Shown: one piece after another, positions 29,501 through 39,021 of the stretch
How positions within the stretch are numbered: position 1 is the first letter of the stretch
How the letters are laid out: each line of letters begins with the position of its first letter
NCBI GenBank assembly: GCA_022705425.1
Contig: JAKJEM010000017.1
Span: 1-60,904 of the forward strand
Origin: Planctomycetota bacterium
GTDB lineage: Bacteria; Planctomycetota; Brocadiia; CAIUPP01
DNA: 60,904 bases
Reading direction: 5' to 3'
Notes under the pieces: generated by a model
The model's database searches: none
What the model was told of the DNA's origin: nothing
Seen by the model: the letters and a program-made list of their open reading frames with translations, nothing else
Translations under genes and position numbers: made by a program

Positions 29501-31622
29501 CACCTTCGCCCAGCCTATCAAGGGAGTGTGCCGCCGCATCGCCGGGCCGACGGCGAACGACTGGCGCTTCGTCTTCGAGAACGCCGGGCGGTTTGATTTC
29601 GACCAGACCATCGCGGTCGTCGTCAACGCGGAGGACAAGCAGGGCACGCCGATCAACCCGGCGTATCAGAAGCAGTTCGTCACCGTCATGCGCTCCTTCG
29701 GCCCGGGCGGGCGCGTCAACTCCGACGTCTCGACGCTGGCCCACGACCATGCCGCCGTCGCCACCGACGGCGCAGGGAATCAGTGGGTCATCTGGGATCA
29801 GGTCGGCGCCGCTGGCGACACCGATCTCTACTTCGGCATCCGGCCCGCCGGCCAGTCCGGCTTCGGCGCCAGCACGCGCGCCATCGTCAACCCCTTCAAC
29901 CAGCGCCACCCCGCCATTGCCTTCTCGTCCAAGGACGGGCGCGTGTACATCGCCTGGCAGGACGACCGTCTCGGCCAGTGGGACGTCCGCGCCGCCTACA
30001 CCACCAACGGCGTGACGTGGACGGAGTCCCTTGTCGCCGGCGGCAACGCCGCTCAGACGCGGCCCGCCATCGGGGTGGACGGCAACGGCAAGGTCTATGT
30101 CGCCTGGGAGGACGACACCAGCGGTGTTCGGAACATTCGCGTGGCCTCCTCCGTCAACGGTACGACGTGGGTGAACATCGTCGCTCCGGCCCTCGCCTTC
30201 GAGCAGAAGGAGCCCTGCATGGCCGTTAACCGGGCCACCAACAACGTCTTCGTCCTCTGGACCGATTCGCGCAACGTCGGTCCCGGCAAGGGTACGGAGG
30301 TGTGGGGGTTCTCCAACGGGAACGGCTGGACCGGTCTTCCGATCGCCGTGGATGCCAAGGGCCAGAACTCTCCGACGGTCGCCGTCGAACAGGCAACCGA
30401 CAATCTGCACATGGCCTGGACGAGCGCGGCGCCCGGCAACTTCGATATCTTCTACGCGACATCGCTGGGTTTGCCCCTCGCGCCGCTGGCGGGAACCAAT
30501 GTGACGCAGGACCCTGCCGCACAAACCCTGCCTTCCATTGCCGTCAACGGGCTTGGCGCCGATGCGCAGATCTACCTCGTCTGGCAGGATGCCCGCCAGC
30601 CTACCGCTGCCGGCGAAACCGACATCTACTTCGCCGACATCCGGCCCGGCGTTCCGCCCGCCACGGTTCCCCCGTGGACGAACATCCTCGTGAACCCCGA
30701 CGCGCCCGCGACCAGCGTCCAGACGTCGCCGCGTGTCGGCCTCGATGACGCCGCCCGTCCGCTCGTTGTGTGGACGGACACGCGTCTCGGCGGACTGAAC
30801 ATCTTCGCCGCAGGGGCCACGATGGCCGGTCCGAACATTGCCAGTAACAAGACCCCCGTGGACCACACCAAGGCTGCCATCCGCCAGGTCCAGGGCGCGC
30901 CGATCGGCAAGGATGGCGTCATCAACGGGCCCGATGACGTTCTGATCGAGATTCCCGCCAACGCCATGCCGCAGGACGCGGTCATCTCGATCAGCAAGGT
31001 CGCCAACCCGCCGAAGGGGCCGACCGGCGCCTTCGGCGCGGCCTACGAGTTCGGCGCAAGCGGGCTGGAGTTCAACCCGCCCGTCACCGTCTATCTCCCG
31101 CACGCGGCGGCCGCGTGCCCGTTGAACACCTCGTACCAGGTGTACTACTACGACCCGCTCGACCTGGCGAGCCCGACCTACCCGTGGAGTCAGAAGGGGA
31201 TCACCAACGTTCAGCACATTGTACTGTCCCCCACGCTGCACGCCATCAAGTTCAATACCACGCACTTCTCCACCTACACCGCGGCGGGCACGGGTTCGCC
31301 CGCGCCGGCGCCGACGCCCTCCGGCGGAGGCGGTGGCGGGGGGATGTCCGGCCTCACCTGGTGTTTCATCGCCACGTCGGCTTACGACGGAGCGCGGATG
31401 ACGCCGGAGAATCTCGACCATCTCAACCGTCTGCGCGCGTTCCGCAGGGATGTCCTGTTGCCGACGGAACTCGGCCGGCGCGCAACGTCCTGGTATTCTG
31501 CCGTCAGTCCGCCCCTCGCCGAGCGCATCGAGCAGTCGTCCGCCGCGCGGCTCGCGGTACGGCATCTGTTCGTCAACCCCTTGGCGCAGGCCGTCGGCGG
31601 AATCATGGAGGAGGCCCGATGA
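17547..31622 (+). CDS. Giant exported RCC1/WD40 multi-propeller repeat protein with CFI-box C-terminus
   Basis: 4691 residues. A signal peptide (VLLLALVAGLALAHSAMA) is followed by two bacterial repeat units. Three RCC1 propellers follow at about residues 495-1430, 1855-2265 and 2514-2898, each with seven WGxNxxGQLG-type units. In the first, a WD40 propeller (about 812-1176, units ending VKLWE, VQVWK, VKMWD, LLWN, VKRWD) sits between blades 4 and 5. Between the propellers are InlB-like units (GYRFxxWTGD, KSVTANF): five, then three, then two. Nine repeats of about 90 residues (LxVQS to AVAVY) run to about 3922, then an Ig-like part, a sialidase-like BNR region (about 4052-4425), a ZU5-like domain, a Gly-rich linker and CFIATSAY at Cys4606. 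ATG 17547 follows GGAG. A surface role is inferred. Confidence 0.9.
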   Translation: MKAHAMRSAGSSRVLLLALVAGLALAHSAMAFNVTVNFQRMNAPATTNFAGMGTVTVQGYAPIPNGPVTFDVGTNPFSVQAVAGAGWTFDRFQVGATVYANGATIPALTADATLDAYFYSSISVSGTTTYRTNIAPGQLDPTAGSVAVTPGGSYKPGAQVTITATPTPNARFVFSHFIITVGGTSTQYNTNPLTYTVDTNMTYPTRQFAIAAYFTHTPVILNTRAYNLTDANYTGPPSPAATVTPWNPPSVNLANVTPGAVVRVTVDVSKDWRWTSRTATSNSGAGAGFFTPTVAFVSQTPTNGSPNIVQIVYDVTVLDDMTFRAELVRASSLVWIPHWRTGLTAMTQRINENILCNVVTPVFSQTRYSSPFEPRGVCAQLQYSDGTGVSNPSTDVVIDLSRPSTANDGTGPGAPGAYLSGTVAKPPTSVAMPSGPGGTAYLGGVEFDDLKLDRVGDRFRLLTRYDFSYTSEDGTATSRNLIVIPTDTDPFDIVADGGYVMATGYNYFGQLGRVGQTGVTGTPGYSPIVVSNPVSDHRGSTAFQLDYAGDAGRSRYWPHFAWGGPGYGNNGWPQWVGLMAAPDQSWWARTWYYSWPYFTQGSDHYEFSAIDAHTISATQEQWQDFMFQAVAAGQFHSMGLRSDGMLMTWGMNDKGQLGTNTTDIYGIDQPTLVTKNDLNSALWFSNSAGRVVGISAGLSHSVALRDDGTVWATGDNTYGQLGDGTTNKSSVFLQVVDPNDPTGFLTNIVAISAGDYHTLALKKDGSVWGWGYNGDGELGDGSTTNRLTPVQCYGDGFGRLDLTDRAHAFPVNAVAHILHGGVDYYGVGYASGNDSQQAYIYAYDAAGTRYSTLLQDGSHFHTSNVNAVVFVQFNNALYAVTAGSDGLVKLWEITLGGVPTTLTGTWKADLLDGGRSPAAVRGIVAYSAGPAAADILIAAASVDHVVQVWKTDGTQAGSVIQKTLVDPADADAKAHSRSANAVRFNTASVTFGGTPYAAGALVFSASSDKTVKMWDWATGVNGTLLATLNGHTDSVMALDFAVDPTSGNAPRLVSAGVDQAALLWNPAAPGAPLRTFQSFNGGYVDGHKETITSLALGVDDPSAPTQFLLVTASKDMTVKRWDVATGQLAASLLDTLWPARTDSTIERHTDWVNAVCLKNGNANWIMSGSQDTMTFVGSTPSVVAIEAGGFHNLALTADGQVWAWGLNTDRQIGDGSTSRYADRPTRVKGPDGVGYLTRMKMVSASDAHSLAADFDAGTVWAWGKNNFGQCYGVSAGQPNAALTPQPYPVYVIQKGTVNPLVDIQTVSAGWGFSLARDNVTGKLWGWGHNHHGQLGNDRGLFSGGWTNDPQYYDETTGAIAVTTYSHPSTLNPTRAARSVKWEQYDFNDPFGDHWNNVENSATVVQQWVPDLPNQSVAAGYWHSLGIVNTSRYRTKLYWSVDPPGAGTVIENLTPLGSSTGTTSLPQTGVPQQTEWINTSADSGRIVMDKGTRVRVKAVARPGYRFDHWSQYFVGINDTQAHTGDQFDHTVTAHFTVFRQQIELRINVSPAGSGTTTGAGTYNEGDEAVIQANANAGYAFNGWTSSDVTDVDGSMVNPETVRMSGIRRTIVYVTANFKVRQHTLTARIATDGILDDTTGGSVNLNPAGGLYNYGVKVDATALPNTSFRFVNWTGDLGGSTNPGSVTMDRDKSITANFIRQYLITTPISPAGAGAVTNNSPYAPWVDKGSGCTLTASGNAPWRFDKWTGADVPAGKEKNNPLVFAAGSITKDLNLQANFVRDNNLTISPNIAGSATWTQVPMKGSYVTGESVEVTLTPAYGFRFLTWTGGYTSTSPKITVVMNGDVSLTAVMAPMSTYAGQVLSWGYNLYGALGNNDPTHANQREPVFVDNTLAHHVKRLGAGAYHSLAVKADGSVIAWGANGKGQVGDNSTTDRDVPVPVNGQLNWPTNRVRAVAGGDYHSLALRDDGFVFAWGQGLYGQLGNNSTLDRTAPGSVPGLNSIVAIAAGAYHTLALRSDGTVWACGLNNRGQLGDGTVVNRMQVTPVVDPMDPTMTGLLQNVVAIAAGDNHSVALKGDGTVWAWGANNWGQLGDGTTTDSVFPVQVLSGGAPLLNVKRIACGSFHTLALVETGVVTVNGKDYSVGTVKAWGWNLFGQLGYNNAADHSPVPVDVVTAGGALDNIVIDANNDTTLGGGYAYSMALRLHVNNAVNPPVVTQIPWTWGRNLVGELGNGGQADSRLAVQVSNANDIRSIAAGRYHGLAMVNPVPHKITGAMTPVAGGLSIVASGLDGKGHTVAPVAVGKEPDFDELEYVKVVATPQPGYRFDIWTGDLTSQTDTDYLTLDADKSVTANFILDPLLYRLTILKNGSGTATAGPPDPDLAPDMYKAGTVVTLTAVADPGFTFSGWTGDVVSLSPVVTITMSVHRTVTANFSPTASFRTITTQSTPVAGGTVTGGGDYPLNGTTTLTATANPGYRFYYWEVDGLADISDNANPRTVLVDNNHTFTAHFVLSSGNPGTLFGWGSNAYGQVGDGSNPVTVPFRLQPSAIAPPPTDVAQLSAGQYHVLALRSDGVVYAWGDNANGQLGRDWTATPFSNVPVQVTFPGLPVNRRIARVAAGGQFSVAVDTAGNVWTWGDNTYGQLGDNSQVTRFTPVQIPGISGVEDIAAGENHVLALLSDDTVWAWGYNLRGQLGVGDANDRWIPTQVVDLTDPTGFLTGVSDLSAGAMHSLALKDDGSLMAWGFNGDGQLGNNTIDDSAEPVLVLGGLPRVTEIASGAYHNLAVDANGNVWSWGYNATGQLGYGNNQSTDAGVPAKVKDSTDPSGFLTGIVSVSGGYAHSAAIRSDSGIRAWGDNTWGQLGNGDVQRLPRTLPVQVMQAPGVPLTDIGGVAAGWTHTIAEINPVYFRLITHDDTADRGHVTGAGTYVRGAIVDLDAIEYAGGQFQRWEAVPALPGSPNLTAPRLTVTMDQDYDVTGHFIRNVANSYKLRVNLSPAISPTNVVKVDPAATPGVDAQGPYYLYTFSPATVTIDDAAARALGYTFNRWQGPITPTADPLTCKVLLEPQKTLPANDITISAIFDLLCDLNVASTLPDGTPLPGTVVDSAVHPGITPYSFLAQREGTTIDLQVNAASKRRTVAGATYDFFWWDVNGALYYSDKVTFPISAQPTNAVAVYKRLRSFSVQSLGVAGVAITSAPVGYGGSTPYPPPTINVYDGDAFTLTAPATWPAVNPTHNFQRWRLNGVDQAAGQMVLPVGPVSGDVAAVAVYVPRRVLTVQSAPLGNVVITSTTGQGGTTDATTREYAAVASDQALLDLTAPPSLPGPGGSTYDFIRWYWNGVGQTVGVQTLFKTISKDSTAQAVYGLRRVLTVQSTGGGAAMPGVAITSTTGHGGVTNYTVNTIDQYTVALTAPPTFVAAGNVDFTFDQWVVTGAVPVVSPTGRTVTFDIGADVSAVAQYVYVQRTLSVIATSSGVQIPAPIGGQPASAGGTTKYTVLLNDEQNVTLTAPLEFTDAATQKTYSFLRWRLNGVSRPDGVPDVNFTMSGRNDAEAVYTAKLWSVDVQSTPIKSVPISGAPSGTTDYIATKADSTTLTLTAPATRTVSSVLYAFQKWTVGGVDQPQGQTTYSTTIRSSIAALATYAVVPHTVAVRSEGLAGVPVQVTGGGTVNTPADVPVDDNADLTLTVVNTSGTDPAGTDFVFERWVLNGANQTKGKTDLTISKVKVDTHVAVAKYVIVQRGLSVDSQPARGVVVKVNGADQTTRYPSSGTVNVNDNTALTLVAPQNVNVSNVDYVFNVWTVNGVDQTPGVLTYDNGGKPIKTDIAAVAKYNYVQRGIQIQSTGNGAAMPGVDIVVSRGWSGTVTTDTTLNVNDNINLTFTAPATKVSGGVTYYFKRWTLDGNNQPFGQRALALDNIKTGHTAVAVYGDDNGAPVATLEQPRTALQVARDTILQVLVTDAKSGVDFATVVITANGSVIYNGAAETSLGVYDSTTFAQPIKGVCRRIAGPTANDWRFVFENAGRFDFDQTIAVVVNAEDKQGTPINPAYQKQFVTVMRSFGPGGRVNSDVSTLAHDHAAVATDGAGNQWVIWDQVGAAGDTDLYFGIRPAGQSGFGASTRAIVNPFNQRHPAIAFSSKDGRVYIAWQDDRLGQWDVRAAYTTNGVTWTESLVAGGNAAQTRPAIGVDGNGKVYVAWEDDTSGVRNIRVASSVNGTTWVNIVAPALAFEQKEPCMAVNRATNNVFVLWTDSRNVGPGKGTEVWGFSNGNGWTGLPIAVDAKGQNSPTVAVEQATDNLHMAWTSAAPGNFDIFYATSLGLPLAPLAGTNVTQDPAAQTLPSIAVNGLGADAQIYLVWQDARQPTAAGETDIYFADIRPGVPPATVPPWTNILVNPDAPATSVQTSPRVGLDDAARPLVVWTDTRLGGLNIFAAGATMAGPNIASNKTPVDHTKAAIRQVQGAPIGKDGVINGPDDVLIEIPANAMPQDAVISISKVANPPKGPTGAFGAAYEFGASGLEFNPPVTVYLPHAAAACPLNTSYQVYYYDPLDLASPTYPWSQKGITNVQHIVLSPTLHAIKFNTTHFSTYTAAGTGSPAPAPTPSGGGGGGGMSGLTWCFIATSAYDGARMTPENLDHLNRLRAFRRDVLLPTELGRRATSWYSAVSPPLAERIEQSSAARLAVRHLFVNPLAQAVGGIMEEAR

Positions 31623-32554
31623 ACGTCGAGTCCGTGTCCCGGCGCTGCGGAGTCCGGCTGGGGGTTCTTGCCCTTGTCGTCGCCGCTCTGCTCCTGACCG
31701 GGTGCAACATCCAACCGCAGCCCTACGTTTACCGCCGCACCTTCGAATCCGGCAGTGCGGATATCGTGCGCGGAGCGCCCAACGCCTTCTTCGACAAGAC
31801 CGGACACTACTTCTGGTCCGTGCCCTACAAGCTTATCTTCTGGGAATGGTCCATCGGGAACCACAAGATCTCCGAGGACACCGAGGAGGTTCTTCGCGGG
31901 TACGTCGAGTTGAATGATCTCTACAAGGTCCGCATCCGCCTGAACGAGTATGCGCCGCTCGACGACTTTGCCCGCCTGTGGTCGAACAGCGACGTCGGCG
32001 TTCTCTATCGCGCCACCTTTGGGCTCTACTTCTGGTTGTACCAGACCGTGATACCCGGCCGCGTTTTCGCCGGGATGCCGTTCTCTGGCGACACATACAA
32101 CCCCTTCAGCAATACCGTTCACATCTACAGCGGGCATACGGAGTATGCCCTGCGTCATGCGGCCCTGGCGAAGGTCTTCAGCCAGCGGCGCTACCCCGGC
32201 ACGTACGCCCTGGCGCGCTTTGTCCCCTTTGTGGATACGTATCAGGACAAGCAGGCCGCGCGGGACGTCATCAGCTACCTCTACGTCCGGCGCTACAAGG
32301 ACAACGAGTTGGAGGGATACGGCATCCTCTGCGCGCAGTTGGGCGCATCGCCGGGCGAGAGCCTTGCGAAGCTCGTCGGTCCGCTCATGCCCGTAGTGCA
32401 GACCATCGTCACTATCCCGTCCACCGTTGTCGGTCACATGATGGGCAACTCGCAGGCGAAGGAACGCGCCCTTGTCGCCGACCCGCCCTTGGGATCCGAA
32501 CTGAGCGTCGGCCTCCTTCCACCGGAAGGGAGCAGCAAGCCCGTCGCCCGTTGA
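31619..32554 (+). CDS. Lipoprotein of unknown function coupled to the giant protein
   Basis: A 311-residue protein with a lipobox: LVVAALLLTGC, lipidated Cys29. The mature part is rich in aromatic residues (YKLIFWEWSIGN, ATFGLYFWLYQTVIPG) and has the segment NPFSNTVHIYSGHTEYALRHAALAKVF, in which the His residues and the following helix could form a site, then KQAARDVISYLYVRRYKD. I know no family. The start codon overlaps the giant gene stop (ATGA), so the two are translated together. A natural reading is an anchor, sorting or processing partner for the giant protein; this is inference only. The frame upstream of 31619 is not coding. Confidence 0.75.
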   Translation: MNVESVSRRCGVRLGVLALVVAALLLTGCNIQPQPYVYRRTFESGSADIVRGAPNAFFDKTGHYFWSVPYKLIFWEWSIGNHKISEDTEEVLRGYVELNDLYKVRIRLNEYAPLDDFARLWSNSDVGVLYRATFGLYFWLYQTVIPGRVFAGMPFSGDTYNPFSNTVHIYSGHTEYALRHAALAKVFSQRRYPGTYALARFVPFVDTYQDKQAARDVISYLYVRRYKDNELEGYGILCAQLGASPGESLAKLVGPLMPVVQTIVTIPSTVVGHMMGNSQAKERALVADPPLGSELSVGLLPPEGSSKPVAR

Positions 32555-32584
32555 TGACGCGCGGCGCGCCCGTGGATGAAACGA

Positions 32585-32623
32585 GTCTGGCCGCATGGAC
32601 CGAATGGGTCCATGCGGCCAGAC
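32585..32623. terminator. Bidirectional hairpin terminator
   Basis: A perfect 17-base stem (32585-32601 with 32607-32623) around the loop GAATG. It lies between the lipoprotein gene and the converging yacG, 31 and 25 bases from the two stop codons. The T-rich tail is short on both sides. Confidence 0.75.
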
Positions 32624-32647
32624 GTCTTGTTGAGCGTCGGCGTTCGA

Positions 32648-32824
32648 TCAACGGGGGGGCGGCTGCGGCAGCTCGGAATCGCCTTCGATCCGGTGCCCTT
32701 CGTCCAACCATTGGCCCAGATCCAGCAGCCGGCATCTCTTGCTGCAGAAGGGGAAGAAAGGCAGGTCCTTCAGTCGCTCATACTGAAGCACCTTGCGACA
32801 GCGTCGGCACGCGATGACGGGCAT
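32648..32824 (-). CDS. yacG: DNA gyrase inhibitor YacG-type zinc protein
   Basis: A 58-residue zinc protein. Ligands are Cys6, Cys9, Cys27 and Cys31 in a CxxC-x17-CxxxC layout, followed by the family signature CRLLDLGQWLDEGHRI. YacG of E. coli binds GyrB and blocks DNA binding by gyrase; the tail here is short and less acidic, so full gyrase inhibition is not assured. The start at 32824 has an excellent GGAGGT site. It is the last gene of the chaperone cluster, 28 bases after the FmdB-type gene. Confidence 0.88.
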   Translation of the reverse strand: MPVIACRRCRKVLQYERLKDLPFFPFCSKRCRLLDLGQWLDEGHRIEGDSELPQPPPR

Positions 32825-32852
32825 GGCCGCACCTCCGAAAGGGCGCGAGAAG

Positions 32853-33140
32853 CTACGCGCCGTTCTTCTTTGCGTTCGGGCACGTGGCGCACTTTCCGGC
32901 GTCGCAGGCGGCGGGCGTCGGGGCGCTGTCGCTCTTCGCCTTCTCCTTGTATTCCTTCGAGCGGTAGTCGGTCTGGTAGAAGCCCGACCCCTTGAAGAGC
33001 ACCGCCGCGCCCGTTCCGATCTTCCGTCGAAGCTTGCGCTTGCGGCATTTCGGGCACACGCGCAGGTGCGCGTCGCTGATCTGCTGGAACTCCTCGAACT
33101 CATGCTGGCAAGCTTCGCAAACGTATTCATACGTCGGCAC
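32853..33140 (-). CDS. FmdB-family zinc ribbon protein
   Basis: A small protein of 95 residues starting MPTYEYVCEACQHEFE. Cys8, Cys11, Cys29 and Cys32 form a zinc ribbon, followed by a basic stretch (KCRKRKLRRKIG) and the family segment VLFKGSGFYQTDYR. It ends in an extra CDAGKCATCPNAKK that could bind a second metal. The role of the family is unclear (named from formamidase regulation in Methylophilus). GTG 33140 is chosen because AGGAGA lies seven bases upstream. The start overlaps the grpE end by 14 bases. Confidence 0.88.
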   Translation of the reverse strand: MPTYEYVCEACQHEFEEFQQISDAHLRVCPKCRKRKLRRKIGTGAAVLFKGSGFYQTDYRSKEYKEKAKSDSAPTPAACDAGKCATCPNAKKNGA

Positions 33141-33762
33141 GGGAATCTCCTTTCGGGGCCTGGGAATCCTCGGACGGGGGTTTGCTGACCACGACCGACG
33201 CGGGCCGCAGCAAACGGTCGTGGAACTGGAAGCCCTTCTGCGTCTCATGCACAATGTGTCCCGGACGGTGGCTTGGGCTCTCGACGGCGGCGATGGCATC
33301 ATGCATCTCCGGGTTGAAGGGGGTGCCCTGTTCGGCCGGCACCGGGCGAATGCCGTGTCGCTCGAAGATCGCGTACAACTGCTTCTCCACCAAGTCCACC
33401 CCGCCGATGAGCGTCTCGACGGCCGGCGTTTCGCGGGCCGCGGCCAGGGCCCGCCCGAGGTTGTCCGCCACCGGCAGCAGCTCGCGCGCGAAGGATTCGA
33501 TCCCATAGCGCACGCGCTCCTGCATGTCGCGCTCCATGCGCCGCTGGGAGTTCATGTAGTCCGCCGTCGCGCGCTTCAACCGGTCCAGCAGCGCATCGTA
33601 CTCCGCCGCCTTGCGGCGAAGCTCCGCCAGTTCCTCTGCGCCTGGGGTGGGTGCCGCCGGCGGGGGGGTGGACTGTTCCTGCGCCGCGTTGCCCGCCGCG
33701 CTGTCCGCCGCCTCGCGCGCCTCGTCGGCGTCGGGCATTGCCATCCGTTCATTGTCGCTCAT
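33127..33762 (-). CDS. grpE: Nucleotide exchange factor GrpE
   Basis: Releases ADP from DnaK. The 211 residues show a disordered acidic start, a long coiled coil (ELAELRRKAAEYDALLDRLK), the conserved YGIESFARELLPVADNLGRAL helix and the beta-wing domain with FNPEMHDAIAAVES, GHIVHETQKGFQFHDRLLRPA and VVVSK. It lies 18 bases after dnaJ. No dnaK is present in this window, so its partner is elsewhere. Confidence 0.95.
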   Translation of the reverse strand: MSDNERMAMPDADEAREAADSAAGNAAQEQSTPPPAAPTPGAEELAELRRKAAEYDALLDRLKRATADYMNSQRRMERDMQERVRYGIESFARELLPVADNLGRALAAARETPAVETLIGGVDLVEKQLYAIFERHGIRPVPAEQGTPFNPEMHDAIAAVESPSHRPGHIVHETQKGFQFHDRLLRPASVVVSKPPSEDSQAPKGDSRADV

Positions 33763-33780
33763 GTCCTGCGCACCTGCGAC

Positions 33781-34893
33781 TCAGTCGCCGTTGAAATACT
33801 TGCGGGCCTTGTCCAGAAAGGACTTTCGCCTCGGCGTCACGTTCACCGCCTCCAACTCCGCCAACCGTCGCAGCAGCTTTTCCTGCTCATCCGTCAGCGA
33901 GCGCGGCACGTCCACCACAATGCGGACCAGCTCATGGCCGCGGCCGCGCCCGGAGAGGACGGGAAAGCCCTTTCCGGCCATGCGGAAGACGCGTCCGCTT
34001 TGCGTCCCGCGCGGGATCTGAAGGCGCGCCTTGCCCTCCAACGTCGGCACCTCGATCTCCGCGCCCAGCGCCGCCTGTGTGTAGGTAATCGGCGTCTCGC
34101 AGACCAGGTCGTCTCCGTCGCGCGTGAAGATCGGGTGCGGCTTGACGCGCACCTCGCAGTAGAGATCGCCGCGCGGCGCGTGATGCTCTCCCGCGTCTCC
34201 TTCGCCGCGCGCCACCAGCCGCTGGCCGTCGGCGATGCCGGGGGGCACACGGATGGCCACTTTCGCCGGGCGCGTCTCCAGCCCGCTGCCGGAGCACTTC
34301 GCGCACGGGTCCTGGATCACTTGGCCCGCGCCGCGGCAGTTGGGGCACGTCTGCCGCATGACGAACATCCCCCGGCGCTGCTGCACCTGGCCGTAGCCAT
34401 GGCAGTAGGGGCACGTGGCGGGACCCGTCCCGCGCTTCGCGCCGCTGCCGTCGCACTCCGAGCAGACCTCATTGCGCGTGATCTCGATTGTCTGCTCCAC
34501 CCCGTGCAAGACTTCCTCAAAGGTCAGTTCGATCTGGACCCGGCGGTGAGCGCCCTGTCGCGGCCCGCCGCGTCCGCCCATCAGGTCCTGAAAGAAGCCG
34601 TTCCCGAAGATGTCCGCGAAGTGCGCGAAGATATCCTCCGTACCCGTGAAATGCGACTGACGCGACCCGGACACGCCCTCGGGGCCATAGCGGTCATAGC
34701 GGGCGCGCCGGTCGGGGTCGCTCAGGACCTCGTAGGCCTCCGCACACTCCTTGAACTTTCGTTCGGCTTCCTTGTCGCCGGGGTTGCGGTCGGGGTGATA
34801 CTTCAGCGCCGCCTTCCGGAAGGCCTTTTTCAGATCCTCCGCAGACGCGTCGCGGGCCGCTCCCAGCGTTTCGTAGTAATCCTGCTTCGCCAT
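33781..34893 (-). CDS. dnaJ: Chaperone DnaJ
   Basis: Canonical DnaJ of 370 residues. The J domain has HPD at 33-35 ([10 protein letters not shown]). The Gly/Phe region follows ([14 protein letters not shown]), then four zinc repeats [24 protein letters not shown] and CAKCSGSG, and the C-terminal substrate domains with [15 protein letters not shown] and [19 protein letters not shown]. It stimulates DnaK ATPase and delivers substrate. ATG 34893 begins [11 protein letters not shown]; an in-frame upstream start adds an unrelated extension. It is followed closely by grpE. Confidence 0.96.
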   Translation of the reverse strand: MAKQDYYETLGAARDASAEDLKKAFRKAALKYHPDRNPGDKEAERKFKECAEAYEVLSDPDRRARYDRYGPEGVSGSRQSHFTGTEDIFAHFADIFGNGFFQDLMGGRGGPRQGAHRRVQIELTFEEVLHGVEQTIEITRNEVCSECDGSGAKRGTGPATCPYCHGYGQVQQRRGMFVMRQTCPNCRGAGQVIQDPCAKCSGSGLETRPAKVAIRVPPGIADGQRLVARGEGDAGEHHAPRGDLYCEVRVKPHPIFTRDGDDLVCETPITYTQAALGAEIEVPTLEGKARLQIPRGTQSGRVFRMAGKGFPVLSGRGRGHELVRIVVDVPRSLTDEQEKLLRRLAELEAVNVTPRRKSFLDKARKYFNGD

Positions 34894-34915
34894 GCCGGTC
34901 TCTGCGGAAAAGGCA

Positions 34916-34957
34916 ACTGCCAACGCCCGGCGCCGCAAGCGGTCGAGCGTTGGCAGT
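34916..34957 (-). terminator. Inverted repeat between groEL1 and dnaJ
   Basis: ACTGCCAACGC (34916-34926) and GCGTTGGCAGT (34947-34957) pair over 11 bases with a 20-base loop that itself can pair. It lies 15 bases after the groEL1 stop. On the minus strand TTGCCTTTT follows, so it can end or attenuate transcription before dnaJ. An operator role is also possible. Confidence 0.55.
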
Positions 34958-34972
34958 CGCGCAACGGTCCTC

Positions 34973-36628
<1,656 letters not shown>

Positions 36629-36916
36629 TCAGTCCACCTTCGCCAGGACGTCGGACTCCCGCATGATCAGCAGTTCCCTGCCGTCCACCTTCACCTCGGT
36701 GCCGCCGTACTTCGCATAGAGGATGATGTCGCCCTTCTTCACGCTCATCGGGGCGCGCTTGCCGTCGTCGAGCAGCTTGCCCTCGCCCGTCGCCACGACC
36801 TTGCCCTTCTGCGGCTTTTCCTTGGCGCTGTCGGGCAGGACGATCCCGCCGGCGGTCTTCTCTTCGGCTTCCATCGGTTCGACAACGATCCGGTCATCGA
36901 GGGGACGAATGCTCAT
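36629..36916 (-). CDS. groES: Co-chaperonin GroES
   Basis: Seven-fold lid of GroEL, 95 residues: [38 protein letters not shown], the mobile loop between them, and [20 protein letters not shown]. All parts of the family are present. It lies between the two groEL genes and could serve both. No CIRCE element is found in the 93 bases before it, so it is probably transcribed from the groEL2 promoter. Confidence 0.96.
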   Translation of the reverse strand: MSIRPLDDRIVVEPMEAEEKTAGGIVLPDSAKEKPQKGKVVATGEGKLLDDGKRAPMSVKKGDIILYAKYGGTEVKVDGRELLIMRESDVLAKVD

Positions 36917-37009
36917 GTTAAGGCCTCCTTGTCTTCAGGCATCCCACACGGGGAGCGCATGATTGCTTTGGCCGGCGATGCCGTCGCCGCGCCGCTCGGG
37001 AACCCGGCG

Positions 37010-38815
<1,806 letters not shown>

Positions 38816-38873
38816 CTATGCCGCAGTGCATTGTGTATGGAAGTCATGTTATATCAATGGGTTATGCCTGTTC

Positions 38874-38905
38874 CTGCCATTGAGCGCCGTATGCCAGAAT
38901 GGCAG
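38874..38905. promoter_or_regulatory. Inverted repeat CTGCCATT-N16-AATGGCAG
   Basis: CTGCCATT (38874-38881) and AATGGCAG (38898-38905) are exact complements. A second, tighter palindrome TGCCA-GAA-TGGCA lies at 38892-38904, and a near copy TGTCA-TAT-TGGCA follows near 38933. The layout fits a regulator site between divergent promoters. TGGCAG-N5-TTGCC, starting at 38900, also resembles a sigma-54 -24/-12 pair, with weak support. Confidence 0.4.
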
Positions 38906-38960
38906 CGCCCTTGCCGTCCTAAACCTTCCCTCTGTCATATTGGCAGAGCCGGGAACACGG

Positions 38961-38989
38961 TTGCCCTTGCCGCGCCAAAAGGCTATAGT
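38961..38989 (+). promoter_or_regulatory. Sigma-70-type promoter of the DUF3604 operon
   Basis: TTGCCC (38961-38966) and TATAGT (38984-38989), spacing 17. The start would be near 38996, about 26 bases before the ATG at 39022. Confidence 0.6.
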
Positions 38990-39021
38990 GCACAATGGTT
39001 TACACAGGTGAGGAGAGCGCC

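Noticed and set aside
22902..31565. A minus-strand open frame of 2887 codons opposite the giant gene
   Set aside because: It arises from GC-rich third positions of the plus-strand repeats, has low-complexity composition and no family motif, and lacks a ribosome site. The plus-strand frame has clear domains throughout.
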